The notes below the pieces were generated by a model. The model had not been told where the DNA came from. It was given only the letters and a program-made list of their open reading frames with translations, and did not search any database. Shown here in pieces: positions 27,655-36,995 of a stretch of 44,152 nt of DNA. The stretch comes from Paenibacillus silviterrae (GTDB taxonomy: Bacteria; Bacillota; Bacilli; Paenibacillales; NBRC-103111): contig NZ_JASKUT010000004.1 in NCBI RefSeq assembly GCF_030167925.1, forward strand, positions 1-44,152, given 5' to 3'. The translations under genes were made by a program, and so were the position numbers. Position 1 is the first letter of the stretch. Every line of letters starts with the position of its first letter.

Positions 27655-28835
27655 TCACCTGCTTGCATTACGTTTTGTAGTCATCCGTGTCCTACCCGGT
27701 TTGGCTGCAGTGCGGACTTTTTTCCTGCGGGATAGAAAGGCGCTGTAAAGAATCAAATTTTCAAGTGATTTCTTGCGGATATGGGGTTCGTCGAATTTCA
27801 TCGGCTTGGAGTTGGCTTCGAAGAACCATAAGCGGCCATCCGTATCTACGCCAAGATCCATAGACATTTCTCCCAGGACGCTTCCGCTGGCCTTCTCAAT
27901 CTGTTTCGCAATCAGAAGGGCAGACCTTCTGGCGCTGACGATAATCCGCTTGCTGCCTGCCGCACCGAAGGTGGAGGCAAGCAGCTTTGCCGGGTCGTCG
28001 ATCGAGCCGCCTCTCGGCACATGGGTAGTGATGCTGGATTTTCCCGCCAGTCTGGCGCCTACGCCCGCAATGCTCCACAAGCCTTTGCCGTTCTTCTGCA
28101 CCAGCACGCGGAGATCGAATGGGCGCTGCCTATAGCTCGACAGATCGATCCCTTGCTGCATGATATATTCCTTGGAGTCCACAAGCTCACGAACCTGGGA
28201 CCACAGCTTGAGTCGGCGTCGTATACCTGGAGATGTGGCTCTTGGTTTTTTCCTGAATGCTCAGCTCATATAAGGGGGTGCCGGCAGCTCCGGGCTTTAG
28301 GCTCACCTTCATGATCCCCTTCCCGGCTTTGCCTCGAATCGGCTTCAAATACAGGGAGGAATGCTTCTGGAGCAGCTTATCAAGCTCTTCGCTTGAGGTC
28401 AGTTTGTGTGTGACCGGAATAAAGCCCTTCGTGTGCCGGATTTCGTCAGCCACTCAAACAAATTCCATTTATTGAAGAAGGGACGGGTTGAAGAAATGAA
28501 TCTGTCCGTGGCGCAAGCAGGTTTGGATCACCTGCTGCACCTCGGGAAGCAGCTCGAATTTGCGGAAGGGGATCCGGTTATAAATGACATGCGGGATCGG
28601 CTGCTCCCCTTCTTCAGCGCTTTGCCGCAAAATCATACGTGTAGCCAACGCGGAGCTCCCGGTAAGTTTAAAATCCTGAACGGTCATCACATAAACCTTC
28701 ACCTGATGCTCCAGACCAGCCCGGATTAAATCGATAAAGTTTTCCTGATTTTCCCTCGAAAATTCTCTTGTCATCCGAGTAAGTGAGAATGGCCAGCGTA
28801 GGCCGCTGCGGCTTCTGCTGTGTGCTCGCGTCCAC
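27655..28835 (-). CDS. YheC/YheD-family spore-coat ATP-grasp protein, copy 2
   Basis: About 393 residues from GTG 28835 (VDASTQQKPQRPTLAILTYS), which has AAGGAGGG upstream. The N-terminal domain includes HQVKVYVMTVQDFKL; the ATP-grasp core has LYLKPIRGKAGKGIMKVSLK, IMQQGIDLSSY and PFDLRVLVQKNGKGLWSIAG; the metal-binding end is LWFFEANSKPMKF. The C-terminus is very basic (RRKKVRT...TKRNASR). Breaks near 28780, 28470 and 28190. The first 20 bases of another copy's tail lie close upstream (gap of 47 bases). Confidence 0.85.
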
Positions 28836-28882
28836 TCACGAATCCCTCCTTGCCCGAAATCGGCTCAAGTAGAGACAGTAGT

Positions 28883-30197
28883 CTAAATGTACTGCAGCGA
28901 GGCTCTGCCTTGTTCCTTGAGCGCCGGGTGTTTGAAGATCGACCGGCCGGGCTTGGAGTTGGCCTCGAACATCCATACCTTTCGTTCTGATCGATGCCTA
29001 TGTCGAAGCCGAGCTCTCCCAGGGTATGGCGATGATTTTTCTCTACAGCCTCTGCAAGCTTGATGGCTGCATCCTTGGCCGTTTGCAGCACACTCTCTCC
29101 ACGTGCACCGTAGACCTGACGCATCACCTGCTCGGGGGTCATCAGCTGGCCTCCGGTTCGAACATGGGTTGTTACGCTGCCTTTACCCGCCTTTTTGGCG
29201 CCGATCGCTGCAACGATCCATTGGTCGTTCGAATTTTGGTCATATGGAAGCGGAAGTCAATCGGACAGTTGTCAATCTCGATCAAGCGGATGCCTTGCTG
29301 CGCCACATAATGGTTTAAGCGGCGTTTTGGCGGGTCAGCAGCCTCATCAGCCCGTCGAATTTGGCGAAGCGAAGCAGCACATTGCGGCCGCTGCGGCGGA
29401 AACGGCATAGTACCCGCGTTTCGGATTGTACGTCAGCCGGTATATGCCGATGCCGAGACTGCCACCGGTCGGTTTTAAATAAATGAACTTGTGCTTCTCG
29501 AGCATTTCTCTAATATCCGACGCGGAGGGATTGATTCGGGAATCCGGCACATGCTTGTATGCATCGGTGCCTTCTAGCAGGTTGTAGACATCCCACTTGT
29601 CGAAAAAGCTCCAGTTAAACAGCGAATGCCGCGCCGGATAAACGTTTTTGAAGGCGTTCATCGAAGCGAGCTCTCCGCCTTCCGGCTTGGGAGCCGGTTG
29701 TATACCACGTCCGGCAGCGGAACCACCTTGCGGACCCAGCCTCCCTCGGAGCGAGGAATGGTTGCTGTTACCGTGCCTTGGTTCCAATTCACTTGGTTTT
29801 GGGAAAAGGCAAAGTAATATGCCTTATCTGAGCCGACGCGCATGAATTGGCGGATGAATTCGGTGCGGGAGCCGAAGGGAGCGGTGCTGCTGCTCGAGAC
29901 GCTGGTCAGAATGCCGATGAGCGGTCCGATCTCGAGCTCTTTGCCGCCGCCGCTGCTTTGGATGAGTGTGCTGCCGAGGCGCGGGATATGAAGCTGCTTA
30001 TATAAAGTCGCCGGCAAATACATATGCTTGCCGGTTTTCTTGAGCAGTCTCAGACTAAGCTCAAGGCTTTTGCTGCCAAGCCGTAATGTCACGCTTCTCG
30101 TTTTGGCCAGTTTGAGGGCGCTGGCAAGCTCACTTGTCAAGAAGACCGCTCGCTCCAGCCGCTGGGTGACGTGAATCGTGCAGGTTGTCAAACTCAT
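28883..30197 (-). CDS. YheC/YheD-family spore-coat ATP-grasp protein, copy 3 (long form)
   Basis: About 438 residues from ATG 30197 (AAGGAGG upstream): MSLTTCTIHVTQRLERAVFL. Long form with an extra N-terminal beta domain (LGSKSLELSLRLL, LEIGPLIGILTS) before the ATP-grasp core: FDKWDVYNLLEGTDAYKHVP, YLKPTGGSLGIGIYRL, AQQGIRLIEIDNCPIDFRFH, GELGFDIGIDQN and WMFEANSKPGRSIFKHPAL. Ends SLQYI at 28883. Breaks near 29730, 29410, 29180 and 28990. Similar in size to B. subtilis YheD. Confidence 0.85.
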
Positions 30198-30363
30198 GAT
30201 AAACCTCCTTAGCGCTCCGTGTGCGAAGCGTTCTTCGTAAGGAATCGCGGCCTTGCCTAAGGCCGGCTCATCCGTTGCTGCCGCTCGAGCGTAGCCTTAT
30301 TTCACCGCTCTTGCGATTGTCCAAAACGTCTGAGTTTACGATCTTCGGGAATCGCTGTTTGCG

Positions 30364-31523
30364 TCAGTAAATACTTGGCATACCGAATGGGATTTTCAGC
30401 GCACGGTTACGCGCCTTATCGTCCTGTAAATAAGTAAAGATGGAGCGGCCGGGTTTGGAGTTCACTTCCAGTATCCAAATATAACCGTCGAGATCGACAC
30501 CAAAGTCGATGCCGAGCTCGACGAGCCGCCCGTGACAGGATTCGAGCACATCCGGGATGAGCTCGGATAGCCGCGTCAGCTCCTTCTGGAGCTGACGCGC
30601 CTTCTCCGGCCCGAACACGCGGGCCAGGAAGGCCCGGCGGCCTCCGCTTTGCCGCCGCCGTGCAGATTCGAGGTCAGGCTGCCGCCCTGACCTTGCCGGA
30701 CGGCCATGCCGGTCAGCTGCCAGCGACCGGCGCCGTCCTTCTGCACCAGCGAGCGTACGTCGTACGCATCGCCGCTGGCATCGTGCAGCTGCAGGTACGG
30801 CTGCACGAGATAGCTGCGCCGCCCCGTGAAGCGGCGCAGCCAGCGCAGCAGCGCTGCGGCGTCGCCGAAGCCGTGCGCGACGCGCCGGTTGCGCGCGTCG
30901 CGGCCGCGCACGGAGAAGGCCGCCTCGGCCGTATTCTCCGTGACGGGCGGGCAGCGCTGACGCGGGCCATCCCGGCGCTTTCGCGGCGCACGAGCAGCAC
31001 GCCGCGTCCCTGCGAGCCGCCCCTGTGGCTTCAGCACGATGGCGTCGCGGCGTTTCAGCCACTCCAGCATCGTGCGGCTGCTGCCGCAGCTCCTCCGTGG
31101 GCGGAAGGAAAGGCCGGAGCCGTTCCTCCCGCTGGAGAAGCTGCTGCACCTCCCACTTGCCCTTGAGGCCGTAGCCGAGCAGCCGGACCGGCTGCTGTTC
31201 CAGGGAGGCGGCGCAGAGCCGTACGGTAATTGGCATATTCCTTGCGGGTGGAGAAGAAGCATCGATCGTACACCGCATCCGGCAGAGGAAACCACCGGCT
31301 GACCCACTGCTTCAGCGACGGTTCATAAACGTAACCGGTGACTCGGGAGAGAGACCATCGATGTCCTCCGGTGAGAAAACAAACACGGTCAGCCCGTAGC
31401 GCCGACCGCACACAATCAAGCGGCGGTAGAACCCGCGTTCGTAAAAGGGACGTCTCCTTCGGTACGTGTCGTCATGATGCCCAAGGTGCGTCCGTTCGTT
31501 CGCTCCAGCATGGTAATCATCAT
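30364..31523 (-). CDS. YheC/YheD-family spore-coat ATP-grasp protein, copy 4 (GC-rich)
   Basis: About 386 residues from ATG 31523 (GGAAGG upstream): MMITMLERTNGRTLGIMTTR. Contains FYERGFYRRLIVCGRRYGLT, VFSPEDI, VSRWFPLPDAVYDRCFF, KWEVQQLLQREERLRPFLPP, GIDFGVDLDGYIWILEVNSK and PGRSIFTYL. The middle (30600-31250) is much richer in G and C than its neighbours, and there the usual QQG motif becomes VQPYLQL. Breaks near 31440, 31345, 31240, 31070 and 30650. Possibly a diverged or recently acquired copy; the GC shift is visible, the origin is inference. Confidence 0.8.
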
Positions 31524-31598
31524 GCGTTTCACCTTCCTGCTTCGGCAGTTGCCGCGGCCTGGAAGGCAGAAGCATCCCCCTTGGCCCCGGTCTTTGAT

Positions 31599-32962
31599 TT
31601 AGAACTTCGCCGCATGGCGAGCATACTGTACGACCGTCTTCACGGACGGGCGGATCTTTCGCTCCGCATTCAGCGGGGTATTGTCATCCTTCGACGGCTT
31701 CGAGTTCACCTCGAGCAGCCACACACCCGCCCGGAGGTATCCAAGGCGAGGTCGACCCCCCAGCTCGGCAAAATGTCCCTCCACCTGCGTCTCAATGCCC
31801 TTCGCAATCTGTAGGGCGGCGCGCTTCAGCCTGGCGGCCCGGAAGCGGAGGCACCGGCGCGGGCCAGCGCCTCCCTGACGTGCAGAGCGTTCCGCCCCGG
31901 GCCAGGTTGGAGACGAACTGGTGGTTGGCCCCTGCAATCCGTCCGACGATGGAGGTGACGGTCCATGATCCGGTATCATCCCGTTGCACGAGCGCCCGGA
32001 AATCGATGGGGCGGTCGCCCGCCTGGATCAGGTTCAGGCCTTGCTGGATCTGGTGCCGCCCGGTCTTCACCTTGCCCGAGATGGCCGAGTACAGCTGGGT
32101 CAGGCTGCGGTACACCTGCTTTCGGGTACCGTTCAGGCCGGTGAAATGGGCGATATACGTTCCGCCCTCGGAGCGGCGGATGCGAATGATGCCTTTACCC
32201 AAGCTGCCCGTGATAGGCTTAAGAAAGACGGAGGCGTATTTGCTGCACATGGATTTCAGCGTGGCAAAATTACGAAGCAGATGGGATTCCGGCAAGTACG
32301 TCTGGAGTCCGGCTTCCTTGCGCAGCGCATCGAAGACCTCGCTTTTATTGAGATATTCTCATTAAACATGATGGTGCGGTGCTTGCTTCGGGGCCTGGCT
32401 TACAAACTGCTGGACGTGGGGGTAATTTTCGTAGCGGCGAGAGGTAAGACGATTGTACAGTACATGGGGTACAGGAAAGGTAGAGCGAATCCAGCGGCCG
32501 CGTAATGCCAGCCCTTGACGGTATCGCCTGCCGTCTTCAGGTCCTCCGGTGTGCAGAAGAAGGACGGCGGCACCGTAGATTTTGCATGCTTCCGTCATTT
32601 CGTGGCAGAAGGCGGTCGTTGTACCGAACAGCTTATCACCCGCACTGGCGTTGGCGCGGCTGACCATGACTCCGATTAACGGTCCCAGATGAAGGGAACC
32701 CGAGGCGGATTTATATTGCAGACACAAGGAATCGCCGTGTTTCACGCCCCATTTGGCAGCGAGGGTGTCACTGAGCCGCAGCATTCCGCTTGAGTGACAG
32801 GGATGACCTTTACCTCTTTGTTTGGCGGACCCAAAGCAAAGGGAGACGGATGGGTTCTGCGAAAGCTTCCATTTCTTCACGAGAGAATCGCTGAGCATAA
32901 CAACGGAGCCGTCCGGTGAAAGGCTGGCGCTGACATGAATCTTTACCCTTCGTTCTTTTCAT
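31599..32962 (-). CDS. YheC/YheD-family spore-coat ATP-grasp protein, copy 5 (long form)
   Basis: First gene of the array, about 455 residues from ATG 32962 (AAGGAGG upstream): MKRTKGK then, after a break near 32935, HVSASLSPDGSVVMLSDSLV. Long N-terminal domain (SGSLHLGPLIGVMVSR). ATP-grasp core: FLKPITGSLGKGIIRIRRSE, IQQGLNLIQAGDRPIDFRAL, GSWTVTSIVGRIAG and VWLLEVNSKPSKDDNTPL. Breaks near 32380, 31880 and 31740. Ends ARHAAKF at 31599. It shares the long-form layout with copy 3, so the array alternates long and short forms at this end. Confidence 0.85.
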
Positions 32963-33013
32963 TGCGGACCTCCTTCCAGCACAACATACATCTACCAAGT
33001 AACGAGCTACTGT

Positions 33014-33043
33014 CATCATATGAGGGCATCTACACCTTGGTGA
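33014..33043 (-). promoter_or_regulatory. Possible late-sporulation promoter of the ATP-grasp array
   Basis: On the minus strand an ACC element lies about 17 bases before CATATGATG (33014-33022), close to the sigma-K pattern AC-17-CATAnnnTA. It lies about 50 bases upstream of copy 5. Weak, pattern only. Confidence 0.25.
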
Positions 33044-33133
33044 ATGGACCATGCCGAAAAGTACAGTGTTCATAGGCCCGATGGGAAGGTGCTGCGGCAG
33101 GCTGTCCGGCGTCGCCGAAGGGAGGGGAAACAA

Positions 33134-33163
33134 CAAAAAAAGCCGGCGTTTATACACCGGCTT
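33134..33163 (-). terminator. Terminator of the DeoR-HAD pair
   Basis: On the minus strand AAGCCGG (33157-33163) and CCGGCTT (33140-33146) flank the stop codon of the phosphatase gene, followed by seven T's. Confidence 0.7.
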
Positions 33164-33954
33164 CTCGTAAATTATAGGCCCTGACCCAGGCAATCACATC
33201 CGCTACATACGCAGCGGTATGCTTCGCCTTTGCACGTACCTCCGGATGGGCGCCGCCCATAGCGAAGCTGTGCGGCGTCTCCCGAGAACATCGCGAGATC
33301 GTTGAACGAATCTCCGATGCATACGGTCTCCTCCGGCAGCACATCGAGCTTCTTCAGCAGCGCATGCAGACCGGTGCCCTTCGAAACGCCCCGCGGCATA
33401 ACATCCATGCAGTCGATATCGGAAATGTAGGCGTCAATCCGTTCGCCATACTGTCCGAGCAGCTTTTCCTGCAAGCTCCGAAGGCGCTCCACATCGCCGA
33501 AAAAGGACATTTTGCCGCACATCACTTCGCGTCCCAGGAGCTCCCTCGCATGGGGAATCTCGTGAAAAGGCGCCATCAGCCTTGCTCCGATGATGCGGGC
33601 ATGCTCATTCATCCGCTCGACGAAGTAGCTGTCCGGTCCGCAGAGCATGGTCAGGAAGGCATGCCCTCCGCAGCTCCGGCCAGCTCCAGGAGCAGCTCCC
33701 CGCTCGAAGGCGTGATGCGAAAGCAGTGTCCCGTCCGAAGTGTGGACATAGGCTCCGTTTTGGGAAATGGAATGAACCCTCCGGTCGATTTCCTTCATGA
33801 CCGTATCGATTTCGGGATACATGCGGCCTGAGGCGAAGGCTACGGCGACACCCTCCTCCAACATAGCGTGAAGCCCCTTCACATCCTCCTCTCGGATCGA
33901 GGAATGATGATGGATCAAGGTACCGTCCAAATCGCTGACAATCAGTTTAATCAT
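33150..33954 (-). CDS. Cof-type HAD-IIB phosphatase, frame broken
   Basis: Sugar-phosphate or nucleotide phosphatase family. Motif I is LIVSDLDGTLIHHHSSI, motif II AFASGRMYPEI, SQNGAYVHTSDGTLL is the cap entry, and motif IV is ETVCIGDSFNDLAMF. A break near 33295 leads to PHSFAMGGAHPEVRAKAKHT and a stop at 33150. The middle (33655-33705) hides a compensated pair: one extra G in a GGGG run and one missing G; the corrected residues ELLLELAGAAEGMPS replace a meaningless stretch. About 268 residues. Its ATG overlaps the DeoR gene, so the pair is co-translated. Confidence 0.88.
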
Positions 33955-34731
33955 AAGTTTTTTCCCCTTCTTCTGCGGCGACGATCAGATGAATGCCGTG
34001 CTTGTCAGCAGCTCGGCGAATCGTTCCTCCGGACGCCGGTCCGTGATGATGATATCAATTTGCTCAAGACCTGCAACCCGCGTAAAAGGTACGCTGCCCG
34101 AACTTGGAATGATCCACGAGAATAATTACCTGATCCGCCCGCTCGACCATTTCACGATGGACATGGCCTTCGTCCTCATAGGGATTAGAGAGACCTTCGG
34201 CGGACAAGGCGGCGGTGCCAAGCAGAAGCTTATCTGCGTGATAATCGCGCAGCATATCGATCGTTCTCGAGCCGGCGATGAAGCGGTGCTTGGGATGTAC
34301 GACGCCGCCGAGCAAATGCACGGTAACGCCGTTCCTCGCCGACAGCGTACCGGCAATGTCCATCGAATTGGTTACGACAACGTGCTGCGACGTTCCTCAG
34401 GCACTCCGCCGCCTGAAGCACAGTCGTAGAGGCGTCCATGAACAAGTAGTCTCCCTCCTGAACCAAAGAGGCGGCGCATGCGCCGATGGCGTGCTTGCCG
34501 GTGCTTTCCAGATGGAGCCTTGTATGATAATCGACGACATCCTTCATCAAGGTGGGAAGAATCGCGCCGCCGCGAGTTCGCAGGATGCGGCCTTGCTCTT
34601 CCAGCTTAACAATATCCCGTCTGGCGGTATCCCCGGGGATACCTCGAACAGCTCGCAATCTCATCCGTGCTGATGCGGCCCTTGTGCTGCAAGTGCTGCA
34701 TAATACCGATAAACCTTTCTTCTTGGTACAT
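33947..34731 (-). CDS. DeoR-family transcriptional regulator, frame broken
   Basis: Starts MYQEERFIGIMQHLQHKGRI at 34731 with GAGGAGAG upstream, then the DeoR helix-turn-helix (frame restored near 34640: STDEIASLFEVSPDTARRDI). The effector domain reads ILRTRGGAILP, FMDASTTVLQAAECL, VHLLGGVVHPKHRFIAGSRT and VILVDHSKFGQRTF, the sugar-phosphate-binding fold. Other breaks near 34400, 34090 and 33990. The end LIVAAEEGEKTYD overlaps the phosphatase start by 8 bases. About 261 residues. It probably represses its own operon in response to a phosphorylated sugar; the ligand is not indicated. Confidence 0.88.
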
Positions 34732-34875
34732 GACGCTCTCCTCGGGGAATTTGATTTTCTTTCATTGTAAGTGAAAGTAATGCATTAAGGCAAGTGTTTT
34801 TAAGTGTAATAAGTATATATGCGTAAATATAAGTGATAACTCGATGGAGTAGGCTGTTACACCCAATATGTTACA
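34732..34875. promoter_or_regulatory. DeoR-acyltransferase intergenic region with AAGTG repeats
   Basis: Divergent intergenic stretch of 144 bases. AAGTG occurs at 34769, 34792, 34802 and 34831 on the plus strand. Such direct repeats could be operator half-sites of the DeoR regulator; this is a guess from position. Confidence 0.3.
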
Positions 34876-36026
34876 ATGCTTAATAGCATTTCTTCGACAA
34901 AGAGTCGACAACATTTGACGGAAACCGTACCTCCCCCTGCAAAAAAGAAATCACTCCCCAAGCTCCATGAGCTGGATATCGTGAGAGCGATTGCCCATCT
35001 TAGCGGTGGTAGCGATTCATGCCACCTCGGAGGCTACCGTGAGCTTCCCGGTCGGCAGCACGGCGCAGGCGGTCTACCTAGCAGTCAACAAGCTGTGCAA
35101 CTTTGCCGTACCCGTTTTTATTTTATTAAGCGGCGTCGTCCTGTTCTATCGCTACTCGAACGATTGGGGCGCCAAGCAGGGAGTCACCTTTTACCTCAGA
35201 AGAGTAAAGCAGGTCGTTATTCCTATCTAGTATGGTCCTTGTTTTATTACCTGTACAACCAATGGATTTTTCAAGGAACACTCTGCATTTCGACTGGCGC
35301 GCCTTTCTGGATTTACTGCCGAGGGGCGGATGCCTCGTATCACTTGTATTTCATGACGATTATCGTGCAGTTTTACCTATTGTTCCGCTGCTGATGACCC
35401 TGTGCCGGAAATGGTTTTGGTTTCGCCGAAGTCTGTTTTGTTCGGGCTGCTTGTTCAGGCCGTCTTCTATTGCTACAACCGGTATGTGTCGCCTGTAGAG
35501 CATGTTCCTTCTCTGGCTGTGACGTATTTCGCGGTATTTGCGGTGGGCGGGCAGATCGGGCTGTATTACCAGCCGTTCATCGAATGGCTGCGGAAGCACA
35601 TCCGCTGGGTGCTGCCGCTATCGTTGATCATCGGGGCGTCGTTCGCCGGGTCCATTCTATTGGAGCAATACAAGCTTGTCCGTTAAACGGCGTCTGGTAT
35701 GAAGTCATGTTTCACTCGTATGCGATCTTTGTGGCGATGAGCTTCATCTGGCTCGGGAGAGGCTGTTGAACAAGTGGAACAGCGCTGCGCAATGGCTCAT
35801 CCGGCTCGGAGCGGTCTCATTCGGTATTTATTTGGTGCATCCGGCGGTCCTTACGTATTGGCATACCCAGGTGGAGCGGGCGACCGGCGACATTCTGCTA
35901 TACCATGCGTATACACTCGGCGGCTTTGTCGCGACCTTGTTTGTCCCTTGGATTCTGGTCGCTGCCTACGGCCAATTCATGTCTCTTTGGAGAAAAAAAA
36001 CGAAGCCGCAGCCGGCCAAAGCGTAG
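34876..36026 (+). CDS. Acyltransferase family 3 membrane protein, frame broken many times
   Basis: OafA/YrhL-like integral-membrane acyltransferase of about 383 residues, probably O-acetylating a cell-surface glycan. KLHELDIVRAIA (the conserved first-helix motif with D and R), VVAIHATSEATVSFPVGSTA (H in helix 1), CNFAVPVFILLSGVVLFYRY, FYLRRVKQVVIP, a central DASYHLYFMTIIVQFYLLF, AVFAVGGQIGLYYQPFIEWL and FGIYLVHPAVLTYWHTQVER are recognisable in different frames. At least seven breaks. Start uncertain: the ATG at 34876 has no clear ribosome site. Ends KKTKPQPAKA at 36026. Orphan gene; acceptor unknown. Confidence 0.75.
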
Positions 36027-36111
36027 CCTGTCCTTTTTTTCGGTGATAATCCGTCCCCTTGCCTCATAGAATGAAGCGTACAAGTTGTTCTGGGGAGGGG
36101 AGACAAGGACG

Positions 36112-36389
36112 ATGAAAGGGATACGTAATCTCGTTTATATGGGCTTAACTCTAGGAATGGTCATCTTTGCCGTTCCGCGGTTAAGTTTAAGCGACGGCTT
36201 GGCGCCCGAGTCGGTGTTCGGCTTCGTTTGGCTTGCGATGGCGCTCTTGATCGTAGCTGCGCATCTTCACGAGCTGCTGGGCGTGGAGGAGGAGACTCGC
36301 GGGAGCTGCTGAAGGTGAAGAAGATGAAGCGATGGCAGCTGGAGCAAATGCTGCAGGGCCGCAGGAAGGTTATGCAGTTCAAAAAATAA
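36112..36389 (+). CDS. Small membrane protein, frame broken once
   Basis: MKGIRNLVYMGLTLGMVIFA starts at 36112 after GGGGAGGGGAG. Two hydrophobic segments (residues about 7-22 and 36-52, VFGFVWLAMALLIVAAHLH), then, after a break near 36295, a charged coiled tail with ELLKVKKMKRWQLEQMLQ and a stop at 36389. About 92 residues. Function unknown. Confidence 0.6.
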
Positions 36390-36406
36390 ATGGCCTGGGG
36401 TATGGA

Positions 36407-36449
36407 AAAGCCTGCCTGCTTTCCGAATGGGAGAGCGGGCAGGCTTTTT
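36407..36449. terminator. Bidirectional terminator
   Basis: AAAAGCCTGCC and GGCAGGCTTTTT flank an inner imperfect hairpin. It sits between the convergent 36112 (+) and 36464 (-) genes. Confidence 0.75.
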
Positions 36450-36463
36450 GGCATGACAAGAAA

Positions 36464-36840
36464 CTACCACAGCAGACTGACGGCGAGAAGATTAAACAGA
36501 GCGAGCGGCAAAACCACATTGTTATAATAGGGATTGAATGCCGGAGACCCGAAGCCTCCGTGCGGCCCAAAGCCGCCGAAGGAAGGAAGGCGCGGCTGTG
36601 TCCCGGCATGATTTGGAGGTAGATGAAGTCGCTGTCAATATGCACGATATAGCCGTCATGCGTCTGGCCGTGCACCGTTTGGACGCGGACAGGGCGGTTC
36701 ATGTGCTGGCTGCAAATGGAATGGAGGCGCTCCCTGCACTTTTTCATAGCACCTGCCGTTTCGGGGTCCAACTGGTAAATCGGCTGTAAAGCGCCGGCTC
36801 CGGCCGCGGCTCCGACCGGCTGTAACGGATTCATGGACAT
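36464..36840 (-). CDS. LSm-like small protein with a Gly/Phe-rich tail, frame broken once
   Basis: About 125 residues from ATG 36840 (AAGGAG upstream): MSMNPLQPVGAAAGAGALQP. The core MNRPVRVQTVHGQTHDGYIV followed by HIDSDFIYLQIMPG looks like an Sm/LSm-type beta strand set. After a break near 36595 the tail is RLPSFGGFGPHGGFGSPAFN then PYYNNVVLPLALFNLLAVSL, so a glycine/phenylalanine spacer followed by a hydrophobic C-terminus. I recognise the type from Paenibacillus-like genomes but know no function; a spore-surface role is possible. Confidence 0.55.
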
Positions 36841-36995
36841 GTGTTCTCACTCCTTAACATTCTATAAGCACAAATGGCTATTTCCATCCTATGCAGCACA
36901 AACAGGTATAGAGCTGTCAGTCTATTCATTTTTTGTAAAATCGCCTATAATGGGTAATACAGAGTGTGACAGATCAATGGGGAGAGGTATAACAG

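Noticed and set aside
30660..31166. Ala-rich plus-strand frame over the GC-rich part of ATP-grasp copy 4
   Set aside because: GC-rich DNA leaves many frames open by chance; the minus-strand frames carry the family motifs.
26522..32962. The repeated ATP-grasp genes as an assembly duplication
   Set aside because: The copies differ strongly in sequence, length and domain layout, so they are old paralogues and not a collapsed or repeated contig.
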